From Prosthecobacter sp. SYSU 5D2 (GTDB taxonomy: Bacteria > Verrucomicrobiota > Verrucomicrobiia > Verrucomicrobiales > Verrucomicrobiaceae), in contig NZ_JBBYXL010000004.1 in the NCBI RefSeq assembly GCF_039655865.1, forward strand, positions 1-64,000: a stretch of 64,000 bases of DNA. The letters run 5' to 3'. This document shows positions 15,815 to 25,899 of the stretch, one piece after another. Each line of letters starts with the position of its first letter. Positions within the stretch are counted from its first letter, which is position 1. The translations under genes and the position numbers were made by a program. Under the pieces are notes generated by a model that saw only the letters and a list, made by a program, of their open reading frames with translations, did not search any database and was not told the origin of the DNA.

Positions 15815-18133
15815 TTACTGGATAAAGTAGAACTGGCGGGTGTTCAGTGCGGTCCAAAGGGCATCGCCTTTGCCGGTCTGGCCATTGCCTTCAACGACAG
15901 GAGCCAGCAGCTCTTTTTCCTCAGCAGTCGCCTTGCGGCTGAAGAGGGAGAGGTAAATGGTATCAATGGCCTCTTCAGCAGTAGCTGCACGCTTCAGGGA
16001 GCGGGAGATCATGGTGAAGGGATTCATCAACTGGGTGAAGGTTTTGCCGTTCAGCAGCATGAGAGCCTGGCCAACGCTGGCTTCATTGTTGGCATTGCTG
16101 ACCAACTCGCGGTCGCTCTGGCCGAACTCACGGAGGAAGTGACCATTGGGTGCGGGGATGCGAAGATCCGCTGAACGCACCATGTATGTTTCGCGGAAAC
16201 TTTCCCAGGCCTTCAGGGAGACGAGCTCTTTTTTGCTGTTTACTTTCAACTGCTCGGCATCCCGCTTCAGGCGGGCGTTCTGCTGGGCAGTGAGGCGGGC
16301 ACGCTGCTGTTTGGCCATGATCCTGAGGGCCTCATCAATGTTCAAATCCTGGCCATTGTTTGACTTCAGTACGCTGGCCACTTCTTTCGCAAACTCGGCA
16401 TCCTCCACCTGCTCCTCAATCTTGCCTTCACGGATGAGCTGGGCGAATTTTTTGAAGCCCAGAGAGTACACGATTTCCTCAGCAGCCTCATCCAGAGCCT
16501 TGCGCTGGTTGGACACGATTTTTTTAGCGGCGCGAATGCCTTCTTCATCGTTGTTCTTGGCAGCTTCAGTCAGGTCTTCCTGGGCCTTGCGCACGTCGGC
16601 AGCCAGCTTTTGCTGCATGGCATACACCTGCGCGGCACCGGCGGCGAGTTCCTCGCCAGTCAGGGCATTGAGGGAGCGGTCCAGCCACTCCACCTGACGG
16701 ATGACGGTATCGCTGGCGATGCGGGAATTCAGGCTGGGCGCATCCGGAGCAGGCTTGTAAAGTGTAACCATGCTATCCCAGATCTGCTCTGCACTCATGC
16801 GGCGGAGGAGAGGGCCAGGGAAATGATAGACTTCACCCAGTTCCACATCCTTGGCGTAAGCGGCGCGCTGGTAGGTCTCGCTGTTGAAGATGATACGAAG
16901 GTATTCCTTCATGTCATAATTCAGGTCCTTCATGGTGCTTTCCAGGAAGGTCATGAGCTGCGGATTGCTCGGCACGGTGGAATCGGTGATCTCATCCACG
17001 GGCTCAATGAGGCCCATGCCCATGGCTTTTTTCCAAAGGCGGTTGGCGATGACCAATGTGAAGCGGGGATTCTCTTTGGAAGCCATCCATTCTGCATAAG
17101 CAGCAATGGGTTTTTGACCCTCTTTAACGATGTTGCCATCATTGGTGAAGGAAGCCGGGATCATCGGCTCAACGATGGCACCGGGTTTGGCATCGGTGTA
17201 TTGATAATCCTTGGGCAGACGCAGGGCTCTGGAATCTGTGTTGTCCAAAACGGTGTTGTAGCGCAGCGGGCGGAGGATTTCATTCATGGCGCGGCCAACA
17301 TCTTTGCGGTCCATGCCTGCCATGCTTCCCATCATCATGCCGTCCATGGAAGGTGCGGCTTTTTTGCTCTTTTTAGCCTTGCTGGTGCGGCCGTAAAAGG
17401 CCTCCGCAAGGAGAGGATTGGACAGGCCGTTGGTGCCCACCATGCCATTGCTGTGGGCTGCCATCTGGAAATAATCCATCTGCGTCCACTTGTCGAAAGG
17501 ATGGTTATGGCACTGCGCACAGACCATGCTGGTGCCCAGGAAGACCTGGGTGGTCACCGCCATGTTATCCAGCGCCATGTTGTAATCGCGGATGTAATAG
17601 CCCACGGCCCCGTTTTCATAGGTCTTGCCGCTGGCGGTCAGCATCTCACGCACCATCTGGTCATACGGCTTGTTATCCTTGAGAGACTGGCGCACCCATT
17701 GAAGGTAGGCCTCTCCGGCCGCCTGGCTGTTGCCCACAGAGAGCTTGGATTTCACCCGCAGGATGTCGCCCCAGTAGTTAGCAAAATTCTGCACATAACC
17801 GTCAGAAGCGAGAAGGGTGTCAATCAGCTTGGCGCGCTTATCCGCCTCCTTGCTGGCCAGAAATTCCGTGGTTTCTCTCAGCGTCGGGATGCGCCCGGCG
17901 ATGTCCAGATAAATGCGGCGCACAAAAACATCGTCAGTCACTGGCGCATTCGGCTGAATTTTTTCCTTCTCCAATTTGGCGGCGACCAATTGGTCAATTT
18001 CGCCCGCCTTCGCCCGGATGCTTTCGAGCGGCATCTCCTTGGCCTGGGCAAGCCCTGCCAGGGCACAGGCCAGGACAGCCAGCGCCGTGGGCAGACGGTA
18101 GCTTTGAGTTTTGTGAATGAAGGTGGTTTTCAT
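15815..18133 (-). CDS. exported DUF1549/DUF1553 protein with CxxCH motif
   Basis: The roughly 772-residue protein has a signal peptide ending near GLAQAKE, a DUF1549 domain (ITQLVAAKL-like start, RRIYLDIAGRIPT, YWGDILR), a heme-type motif CAQCHNHPFDKW, and a C-terminal DUF1553 domain (NRLWKKAMGMGL, RIIFNSETYQR, LLNGKTFTQLMNP). Such proteins are abundant in Planctomycetes and Verrucomicrobia, where they often pair with DUF1501 proteins; no DUF1501 gene is adjacent here. The usual N-terminal PSCyt1 domain is missing. A long Ala/Glu/Lys coiled-coil insert occupies roughly residues 490-660. The ATG at 18133 starts the signal, with 18151 and 18166 as alternatives. The function is unknown. Confidence 0.82.
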   Translation of the reverse strand: MKTTFIHKTQSYRLPTALAVLACALAGLAQAKEMPLESIRAKAGEIDQLVAAKLEKEKIQPNAPVTDDVFVRRIYLDIAGRIPTLRETTEFLASKEADKRAKLIDTLLASDGYVQNFANYWGDILRVKSKLSVGNSQAAGEAYLQWVRQSLKDNKPYDQMVREMLTASGKTYENGAVGYYIRDYNMALDNMAVTTQVFLGTSMVCAQCHNHPFDKWTQMDYFQMAAHSNGMVGTNGLSNPLLAEAFYGRTSKAKKSKKAAPSMDGMMMGSMAGMDRKDVGRAMNEILRPLRYNTVLDNTDSRALRLPKDYQYTDAKPGAIVEPMIPASFTNDGNIVKEGQKPIAAYAEWMASKENPRFTLVIANRLWKKAMGMGLIEPVDEITDSTVPSNPQLMTFLESTMKDLNYDMKEYLRIIFNSETYQRAAYAKDVELGEVYHFPGPLLRRMSAEQIWDSMVTLYKPAPDAPSLNSRIASDTVIRQVEWLDRSLNALTGEELAAGAAQVYAMQQKLAADVRKAQEDLTEAAKNNDEEGIRAAKKIVSNQRKALDEAAEEIVYSLGFKKFAQLIREGKIEEQVEDAEFAKEVASVLKSNNGQDLNIDEALRIMAKQQRARLTAQQNARLKRDAEQLKVNSKKELVSLKAWESFRETYMVRSADLRIPAPNGHFLREFGQSDRELVSNANNEASVGQALMLLNGKTFTQLMNPFTMISRSLKRAATAEEAIDTIYLSLFSRKATAEEKELLAPVVEGNGQTGKGDALWTALNTRQFYFIQ

Positions 18134-18277
18134 GAGAGATTTTTTAAACATTACGTGCCAGCGCACGGGTCCGCGCTGTTATCCTGGGGGGGCAGGACAT
18201 TGGCGGAAACGACAGGCTTGCATGCATCTTTCATTCCTGTTAAAGGAAAAAAATCGCCTTTTACGCTCAGGACCGCC

Positions 18278-19402
18278 TCATCCGAGGCCCAGTTTGCGCA
18301 GGATGAACTCTTCGCAGATGCGAAAATACAAATCCATGGAGGCAATGTCCATCCACTCATCCGGGCTGTGCAGGGCGCCGACTAGCGGGCGTGAAAGGAT
18401 GACCGGGATGCCGTATTGGGCGATGAAACGTGAATCACTGCCGCCGGAGGCCCGCACCAGGTTCACCGGCAGGCCCGTGAGCTTCCGGGTGATCTCCAGA
18501 TAGAGCGGATCCGGCGCCAGGTGGGTGGGCTCGGCAGACATCAGCTCCACCACTTCGATACCCGGCCCGGCCGCCAGGCGTAGCCGCTCCATCATTTGGG
18601 CGGCGGTATAGGGAAAAGGAAAGCGTACATCCAGGCAGGCATAGGCCTCTCCTGGAATGCAGTTGAGTGTTTCATTCGCTGTGCGCATGACCGTCGGCAC
18701 ACAGGTGGGATACCAGTGATCCAGGGCGTCTTCATGCCCGGCACGGAGACCTGCCACCTCCCCCGTCAAACGTACCAGGCCCTCGGCGAGCTGGAGAAGG
18801 GCATTTGGCACCAGCCAGGGCCGCGCAGCATGCCCCTCCTGCCCCTCGCAGTTCAGCCGCGCATGGAGAATGCCTTTTTCAGCGATGGTGATGTCATTGA
18901 CGGAGCCGCCATCCGGAACCATGGCCACACCACAGCGCAGGCCGATGTTCTCAAAAAGGTGCTTCACCCCATGGTGGCCGCCGATCTCCTCATCCGACGT
19001 GATGGCGATGCCAAAGGAGATGCCTGGATGCCGCCGATGCAGCAGGCAGAACAGTTCAACCATGATGGCCACCTGCCCCTTCATATCCCCTGCCCCGGGG
19101 CCATAGATGCGCCCGTCCCGGACCGTGGAGCGGTAAACATCTGCATCCGGATGCTCAATCACATCCAGATGCGCGACCATGAGGATTTCCGGATGGTCAA
19201 CCCCCTTCGGGCAGGCCACCAATGAGCCGTAGCCACCGCTCTCATATTCCCGGATGGTGATCCCGTCCACGGCCTCCAAATGATCGCGCAAAAAGGCAAA
19301 ACAGCGTGCCCTTTCCCGGGGACGGCCATCCGTGCTGGGAATCAGAATAAGATCCCGGGTGAGAGCCACCAGGCGTTCAAGCAAGGGAGAGGAAAAACTC
19401 AT
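18278..19402 (-). CDS. M20-family metal-dependent amidohydrolase/peptidase
   Basis: The 374-residue enzyme has the M20 signatures: MVAHLDVI (metal His and Asp), GPGAGDMKG, and TSDEEIGG (catalytic Glu pair), plus a central dimerisation domain. Relatives are ArgE, DapE and carboxypeptidase G2, which remove acyl or amino acid groups from small peptides. The substrate is not evident. It lies 21 bases after the ATP-grasp gene on the same strand, so the pair may make and trim the same small amide or peptide. Confidence 0.85.
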   Translation of the reverse strand: MSFSSPLLERLVALTRDLILIPSTDGRPRERARCFAFLRDHLEAVDGITIREYESGGYGSLVACPKGVDHPEILMVAHLDVIEHPDADVYRSTVRDGRIYGPGAGDMKGQVAIMVELFCLLHRRHPGISFGIAITSDEEIGGHHGVKHLFENIGLRCGVAMVPDGGSVNDITIAEKGILHARLNCEGQEGHAARPWLVPNALLQLAEGLVRLTGEVAGLRAGHEDALDHWYPTCVPTVMRTANETLNCIPGEAYACLDVRFPFPYTAAQMMERLRLAAGPGIEVVELMSAEPTHLAPDPLYLEITRKLTGLPVNLVRASGGSDSRFIAQYGIPVILSRPLVGALHSPDEWMDIASMDLYFRICEEFILRKLGLG

Positions 19403-19423
19403 GGAAACGTTACAATCATCAGC

Positions 19424-20827
19424 TCAGTCGCGAACATACTCCCAGGCCAGAGGGAGATCCTCCTCTGCCTTGCGGAGCATGGCATGACACCCGGCTGAAT
19501 CTTCACCCAGACACAGAAACTGGCCTTTTTCCACCAAACCCTCCGGGGTAAGGTTAAAATTGATGGGGAGAATGCCGTCTTTCCGCTCGGGCTGAAATAG
19601 GTGGCCATGATCTTCAAGCAATTTTAAAATGGTGGAACCCGCCAGGGGGATGGTCAGCTTTAGATTGCGCATCAGCCAGCTCCCGCTGGGGCTGTAATGA
19701 CGGGCCAGGATGGACGGATACGTGGCTCCCGTGACGCGGGCATTGATCTCACAGGCATACACCCGGCAGGCCCCCTTTTCCTTCAAGGTAGCGACAAGAA
19801 AATCCACACTGGCGGTGCCGCGATAGCCCTGGGCGTGGAGCCAGCTTCCAGCCACGCCTGCCTGGCGGAAAAGCTCCTCCTGCAAGCCGTCAAATTCATC
19901 CAGATACGGCGGGGGCGATTCATTGCCCTGATGGATGCTGTCCTGACTGAGGATCTGCTCCGTCAGGTCATAGAGATACACCGATTTTTCATCCAGGAAC
20001 ATCTGCACGCTAGGGCTGTGAATGGAGGTGACTCCATCCAGCCCGATGCTCACCCACCCCTGCACCATGCAGGGTCCTTCATGGAAAAACAGCTCTGGCA
20101 CCGCCTCCCCTGCCCCGGTGGTGGCCACTTTCATCAGCCCGATGCCCGAGGCACCGATCTGCGACTTCACCCCGGCGTGCGTATAACCCAGGCCAGCCAG
20201 TTCCTTTAAACACCCGGCCACTTCACCGGGTCCAGCCGCGAGACGGGTTTCAAATACCGGCAGGCCCGACTTTTCCAGGTGCTGATGCAGCAGCAGTTTG
20301 TTGTTTCCAAGCTTGCTTCCCTGCGGGGATGAAATGGTGCTTTTGCCCAGATGGATGGCCAAGGAGGCGATGATCCTGTCTGTGACATATCCGTCCAGCG
20401 CCTGCGCAGGATGATCCTGCATGACGCGGAGACGTTCAGGAAAAGGCAACGGCAGTTTCTCCTTCTGGGCCCGGCCCAGTGACACATATTCGTCATGAGT
20501 GAGCAAGGCCACCTGCGGCAGATTCAGTTTCAGAACGTCTTTAAAATAACCTGTCAGAGCCGCCTCCGGTTCACGCTCCAGCACCAGGAGGTTTTTACCG
20601 CCGCCATACAAAAGCCCCATGATGGGCAGAAGCCGCCCCCCATACGAATCAGCGCCGCTGATTTCCTTCTTCAGCAAGGCGGACAGTTCTTCATTTTCGA
20701 AGAAACCGGCCAGGACGTTGGCAAAGAAGATCACATTCCGGTCCGGCCAGAGCCGGGGAGTCTGGCCATGCGTCTGCACTACACGCGGATTGCCGGGCTT
20801 GGGGTTGGTCTGACTGGAGTCCGTCAT
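19424..20827 (-). CDS. ATP-grasp ligase, possibly peptide-ligase PGM1-like
   Basis: The 467-residue protein has a Rossmann-like N-terminal part (VIFFANVLAGFF, NLLVLEREPE) and a central ATP-grasp fold with NKLLLHQHLEKSGLPV, GVKSQIGASGIG (nucleotide-binding loop), and YACEINARVTGATYP (metal ligands Glu and Asn). ATP-grasp enzymes join a carboxylate to an amine through an acyl-phosphate. The pre-ATP-grasp layout recalls the pheganomycin peptide ligase PGM1, but this is from memory and other carboxylate-amine ligases are possible. The start MTDSSQTNPK at 20827 was chosen over a longer unlike frame. It forms a two-gene unit with the M20 hydrolase. Confidence 0.7.
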   Translation of the reverse strand: MTDSSQTNPKPGNPRVVQTHGQTPRLWPDRNVIFFANVLAGFFENEELSALLKKEISGADSYGGRLLPIMGLLYGGGKNLLVLEREPEAALTGYFKDVLKLNLPQVALLTHDEYVSLGRAQKEKLPLPFPERLRVMQDHPAQALDGYVTDRIIASLAIHLGKSTISSPQGSKLGNNKLLLHQHLEKSGLPVFETRLAAGPGEVAGCLKELAGLGYTHAGVKSQIGASGIGLMKVATTGAGEAVPELFFHEGPCMVQGWVSIGLDGVTSIHSPSVQMFLDEKSVYLYDLTEQILSQDSIHQGNESPPPYLDEFDGLQEELFRQAGVAGSWLHAQGYRGTASVDFLVATLKEKGACRVYACEINARVTGATYPSILARHYSPSGSWLMRNLKLTIPLAGSTILKLLEDHGHLFQPERKDGILPINFNLTPEGLVEKGQFLCLGEDSAGCHAMLRKAEEDLPLAWEYVRD

Positions 20828-20860
20828 AGATTTTGAGGAATAAAACCTCACAGACTCAAC

Positions 20861-20872
20861 GGTTTTAAAACC
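20861..20872. promoter_or_regulatory. 12-base palindrome in a divergent intergenic region
   Basis: GGTTTTAAAACC is a perfect palindrome located between the divergent ATP-grasp and DUF116-prenyl synthetase genes. AT-rich palindromes also precede the phcB-like gene, the phcS-like gene and the protease gene. It could be an operator or a chance event. Confidence 0.25.
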
Positions 20873-21063
20873 TGTTTTGCGGGCCTCCACCCACTTATTT
20901 CCACTCCTTCGTGGACAAAATCCGCACATCTGCGCGCAATCCTTGCAAGACCACTCACAAGCGGCACGGTTACATGGCTGACGCTTTTGTCACCTCCAGT
21001 TCTGCCTTGCCACGTATGACTTTTTGTCGTTCCTGGCTCAGAGTCCGTCCCTTTTCTTCCCCC

Positions 21064-22833
21064 ATGTCCACTGTCGCCGTCCGCTCTGCCGCCCTGCCTC
21101 CTGCCATCCCTGGTCTTGTGAGGCGCTTCCGGCAGCCCAAAAAAAACATCCCTCAGACCAAGCAGGACCGCGACTTCGTGCTCCAGGCCGTCAGGGAATA
21201 TGCCGAGCAGACCAAACTCGTCCCGCCTGTGCCCATTGACGAACTCCAGGTGCACACGGACAAGATCATGGCGCTCAATGGCATCGAAAAGATCTACCGT
21301 GACTACACCGGCGTGCTTCTGGCCAATGAAACCTGGCGGGAATCCCTGGCCACGGTGCCGTTTGAAAAACGGCTTCTCCTGATGCCCAAGTGCCTGCGGA
21401 TCGAGAGCAAATGCCCGGCTCCGTTTGATGAATTCGGCCTGCTTTGCAAACAATGCGGTCTTTGCAGCATCCAGGACTTCCAAAATGAAGCCGAGAAACT
21501 CGGTTACGCCGTCCTCGTCGCCGAAGGCAGCGCCATCGTCATGTCGCTCATCCAGACGGGCAAGATCGAGGCCATCGTCGGCATCTCCTGCCTGGCCGTT
21601 CTGGAGCGCACCTTCCCGTATGTGGAAGCCGCCGCCATCCCGGCTGTGGCCGTGCCTTTGCTTCAGGATGACTGCATTGATACCACCGTAGATGTGGACT
21701 GGGTGTGGGATTACATCCACCTCACCAGCGAGGACAAAACCCGCCGCCTGAACCTCAATGATCTGCATGATGAGGTCAAAACGTGGTTCACCCCGGAAGC
21801 GCTGGACAACCTGCTGGGCAAACCCACCTGCCAGACCGAACAGATCGCCCGAGACTGGCTGGGCCGTGCGGGCAAACGCTGGCGCCCCTTCCTGACCATC
21901 GCCGCCTACCAGGCCCTGCGTGAAGATCCCGAAGGACCGATTTCAGATGACCTGAAGCTGGCCGCTATTTCCGTAGAGGCCTTTCACAAAGCCTCCCTCA
22001 TTCACGATGACATTGAGGACAACGACGCTGAGCGTTACGGCGAACCGACTTTGCATTCCGAGCATGGAATCCCGGTGGCACTGAATGTGGGCGATCTTTT
22101 GATTGGCGAAGGCTACCGCCTGCTGGCCGAGATGAAGTGCGCCAGCCACATCTGCAGCGCCACCCTCAAAGTCGCGGCTGAAGGTCAGCGTGAGCTGTGC
22201 CGCGGCCAGGGAGCCGAGCTTCTTTGGAACAACCACCCTGTGGCCCTCAGCAACACCCAGGTGCTGGAAATCTTCCGCAGCAAGACCGCGCCTGCCTTTG
22301 AAGTCGCCCTGAAAATCGGTGCGGCCATGGCAGGCCAGCTCGATGAAACCGCTGATGTCCTGCACACCTACAGCGAGAACCTCGGCATCGCCTACCAGAT
22401 CCGCGATGACCTGGATGATCTGGGTGATGACTCCGCCGCCGACAACGATGTCAGCATCCGCCCCAGCATCATCCTGGCGCTGCTGCGCGAGCGTGGCAAA
22501 GGCGAGGTTAAGGAGATCATGGAAGCCCTGTGGAACGGCCAGGCCACCACCCTGCCGGACAAGCCCACCATCCGCCAGTGGGCGGAGGAATCCGGGGCCT
22601 ATGACAAAACCACGCTCATGCTGGAGACCTACAAGGAGGCGGCCATCCGCAGCCTTCAGGAAGTGGAGCTGCCCAACTTGAAAGGCCTGCTGCGCCGGGT
22701 CATTGGCAAGATCTTCAATGAGCTGGAGATCAAAGGCTGGTGCCGTGAGTTTGAACAGAAAAATGCCGATCCGGGAGCACGGGAGGCCGCCGCGAAAGCC
22801 GCCGAGCACCTCGTGCCCAACGTGGTCGCCTAA
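21064..22833 (+). CDS. DUF116-polyprenyl synthetase fusion
   Basis: The 589-residue protein joins an N-terminal DUF116 domain to a trans-isoprenyl diphosphate synthase. DUF116 is recognised by its Cys cluster (CLRIESKCPAPFDEFG, CKQCGLCSI), followed by AIVGISCLAVLE and a late Cys in LLQDDCIDTTVDV. The synthase starts near residue 265, with the first Asp-rich motif HDDIEDNDAE and the second QIRDDLDDLGDD, and would condense isopentenyl diphosphate with an allylic primer. The clustered Cys suggest a metal or iron-sulfur site in the first half. The ATG at 21064 (MSTVAVRSAALPP) is preferred, with earlier in-frame starts possible. Chain length and partner are unknown. Confidence 0.85.
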   Translation: MSTVAVRSAALPPAIPGLVRRFRQPKKNIPQTKQDRDFVLQAVREYAEQTKLVPPVPIDELQVHTDKIMALNGIEKIYRDYTGVLLANETWRESLATVPFEKRLLLMPKCLRIESKCPAPFDEFGLLCKQCGLCSIQDFQNEAEKLGYAVLVAEGSAIVMSLIQTGKIEAIVGISCLAVLERTFPYVEAAAIPAVAVPLLQDDCIDTTVDVDWVWDYIHLTSEDKTRRLNLNDLHDEVKTWFTPEALDNLLGKPTCQTEQIARDWLGRAGKRWRPFLTIAAYQALREDPEGPISDDLKLAAISVEAFHKASLIHDDIEDNDAERYGEPTLHSEHGIPVALNVGDLLIGEGYRLLAEMKCASHICSATLKVAAEGQRELCRGQGAELLWNNHPVALSNTQVLEIFRSKTAPAFEVALKIGAAMAGQLDETADVLHTYSENLGIAYQIRDDLDDLGDDSAADNDVSIRPSIILALLRERGKGEVKEIMEALWNGQATTLPDKPTIRQWAEESGAYDKTTLMLETYKEAAIRSLQEVELPNLKGLLRRVIGKIFNELEIKGWCREFEQKNADPGAREAAAKAAEHLVPNVVA

Positions 22834-22843
22834 TCCGCATTCA

Positions 22844-24217
<1,374 letters not shown>

Positions 24218-24248
24218 TCACCAAATCAACCCGTGTACGGCGCTTTGC

Positions 24249-24263
24249 ACCGGTGCCACCGGT
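24249..24263. promoter_or_regulatory. tandem ACCGGT sites between gdhA and the sigma-54 activator gene
   Basis: Two copies of the palindrome ACCGGT, three bases apart (24249-24254 and 24258-24263), lie in the divergent intergenic region; the first is part of the 10-base palindrome GCACCGGTGC. They could be an operator. A candidate promoter for the activator, TTGACG at 24377-24382 with TAGGAA 17 bases later, is weak. Confidence 0.3.
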
Positions 24264-24424
24264 AAAAAATTAACATTTCCCGAGTTTCTGATCTCCCTAA
24301 TAGGCCGTAATCAGCCATGTATTCTCAACTCTGAGCGATGAGCGCCCGCCGCCCGCTGCGATGAAGGATTCACGTGTTGACGCCACAGGGGAAGCAAGAT
24401 AGGAACTCAGTCTCAGTATTAAAC

Positions 24425-25864
24425 ATGGAAGATCTCCCGGACTCTCGCATTCTCATCGTGGACACTGATCCCGACTTCCTTGTCTGGGCCGCCGGCCATT
24501 TGAAAGCGCCAGGCGTTTCGGTCAGCACGGCGGAAAGGGCCGAGGAAGCGCTGTCAAATTACCAGAAAACCCGCGCAGACCTGGTGCTTGCGGAAGTGCG
24601 CCTGCCGGGCACCTCCGGCATTGAGCTTCTGAAGCGGCTGCGCCAGACGGACCCTAACGCAATGGTGATCCTGTTCAGCGGCATCGCCAGCACGAGCAAT
24701 GTTATCGAGGCGATGCGCCTCGGGGCTTATGATGTGCTGGGCAAAGAGAAGCTGCCCTATGAACTGCGCACCGTGGTGGAAAGTGCTTTGCGGGCCAATG
24801 AATCCCGGCGCGTGACCCGTGCCAATGCCTCCGAAGTGCCGGCTGAGACCATTCAGGAGACGATCATGGGCCGCTCTGCTCCCATGCAGGATGTCTTTAA
24901 AATGATTGGCCGCGTCTCCCGCAGTGACGCGCCCGTCATGGTCACCGGTGAGAGCGGCTGCGGCAAAGAACTGGTGGCCCGTGCCATTCACAAATTCAGT
25001 CCGCGCACCACCAAGGAATTTGTCGGCATCAACATCACCTCCATTCCGGACAACCTGATGGAGAGCGAAATCTTCGGCCATGAAAAAGGCAGCTTTACCG
25101 GGGCGGTAACGCAGCGTGTGGGCCGCTTTGAGCAGTGCGATGGCGGCACGCTTTTCCTGGATGAAATTGGAGACATGCCCCTGGCCGTGCAGAGCAAGCT
25201 GCTGCGCGTACTCCAGGAAGGCGAGTTCTGCCGGGTGGGAAGCAACCAGGTGTTGAAGTGCGATGTGCGCGTGCTGGCTGCGACCAACAAAGACCTGGAG
25301 GCCGAAGTGGCCAAAGGCACCTTCCGCGAAGACCTTTTTTACCGCCTCAACGTCGTCCGCATCCACATCCCGCCGCTGCGTGAACGCCGCGAGGATGTGC
25401 GCCTTCTGGCTGAGTTCTTCCTGCACCGGCAGTCCGCACGCCGCCGTGGCCTGACCATGCGCTTCACCGAAGATGCCCTGGCATTGCTGGAGGCCTATGA
25501 CTGGCCGGGTAACGTGCGCGAGCTGGAAAACACCATCCAGCGTGCCTGTGCGCTGTCCAATTCGGATGTTCTGCTCGCCTCGGACATTCCCCTGGGCAGC
25601 ACTGGCAGCCGTCATGGCAGCTCAGCGAGCACCGTCACCCGCATGCGGGATGCGCTGACCATGCTGTTAAACACTGCCCAAAACAGCCCGGACATTGAGC
25701 TTCTGCCATGGGTGGAGCGCGAGCTTTCCCGGATGGCCTTCCGCCATTATGAAGAAGACTCCGCCAAGGCTTCCAAGCTTCTCGGCATCAGCACCTCAGA
25801 GCTGGAGGTGAACCTGGGAGCACCTGCCGTGAAGAAAGTGCCTGCCGCTAAGAAAGCCGGTTAA
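24425..25864 (+). CDS. NtrC-family sigma-54 activator with Glu at the phosphorylation site
   Basis: The 479-residue protein has a receiver domain (residues 1-125), a sigma-54 AAA+ domain (about 147-390; Walker A GESGCGKE, sigma-54 loop GSFTGA, Walker B GGTLFLDEIGD, arginine-finger region RLNVVRIHIPPLRERREDV) and a Fis-like end. The receiver lacks the phospho-acceptor Asp: the strand reads LVLAEVRLPG where LLDV is normal, and the acidic pair is DTD. The final helix-turn-helix is also altered (KASKLLGISTSELEVNLG, without the usual basic recognition helix), followed by a Lys-rich tail. It may therefore act without phosphorylation, and perhaps without specific DNA binding. Confidence 0.88.
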   Translation: MEDLPDSRILIVDTDPDFLVWAAGHLKAPGVSVSTAERAEEALSNYQKTRADLVLAEVRLPGTSGIELLKRLRQTDPNAMVILFSGIASTSNVIEAMRLGAYDVLGKEKLPYELRTVVESALRANESRRVTRANASEVPAETIQETIMGRSAPMQDVFKMIGRVSRSDAPVMVTGESGCGKELVARAIHKFSPRTTKEFVGINITSIPDNLMESEIFGHEKGSFTGAVTQRVGRFEQCDGGTLFLDEIGDMPLAVQSKLLRVLQEGEFCRVGSNQVLKCDVRVLAATNKDLEAEVAKGTFREDLFYRLNVVRIHIPPLRERREDVRLLAEFFLHRQSARRRGLTMRFTEDALALLEAYDWPGNVRELENTIQRACALSNSDVLLASDIPLGSTGSRHGSSASTVTRMRDALTMLLNTAQNSPDIELLPWVERELSRMAFRHYEEDSAKASKLLGISTSELEVNLGAPAVKKVPAAKKAG

Positions 25865-25899
25865 ACCCGGATCGGTTGCAAATCCCGCAGCAGATCCTG

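Noticed and set aside
16610..18385. 591-codon open frame on the plus strand opposite the DUF1549 gene
   Set aside because: The minus-strand protein has clear domains and a signal peptide; the plus-strand frame is a by-product of GC-biased third positions.
19404..19416. AACGTT core near the start of the M20 gene, like the LacI-style site at 50970
   Set aside because: Only the six-base core is palindromic; the flanks do not match.
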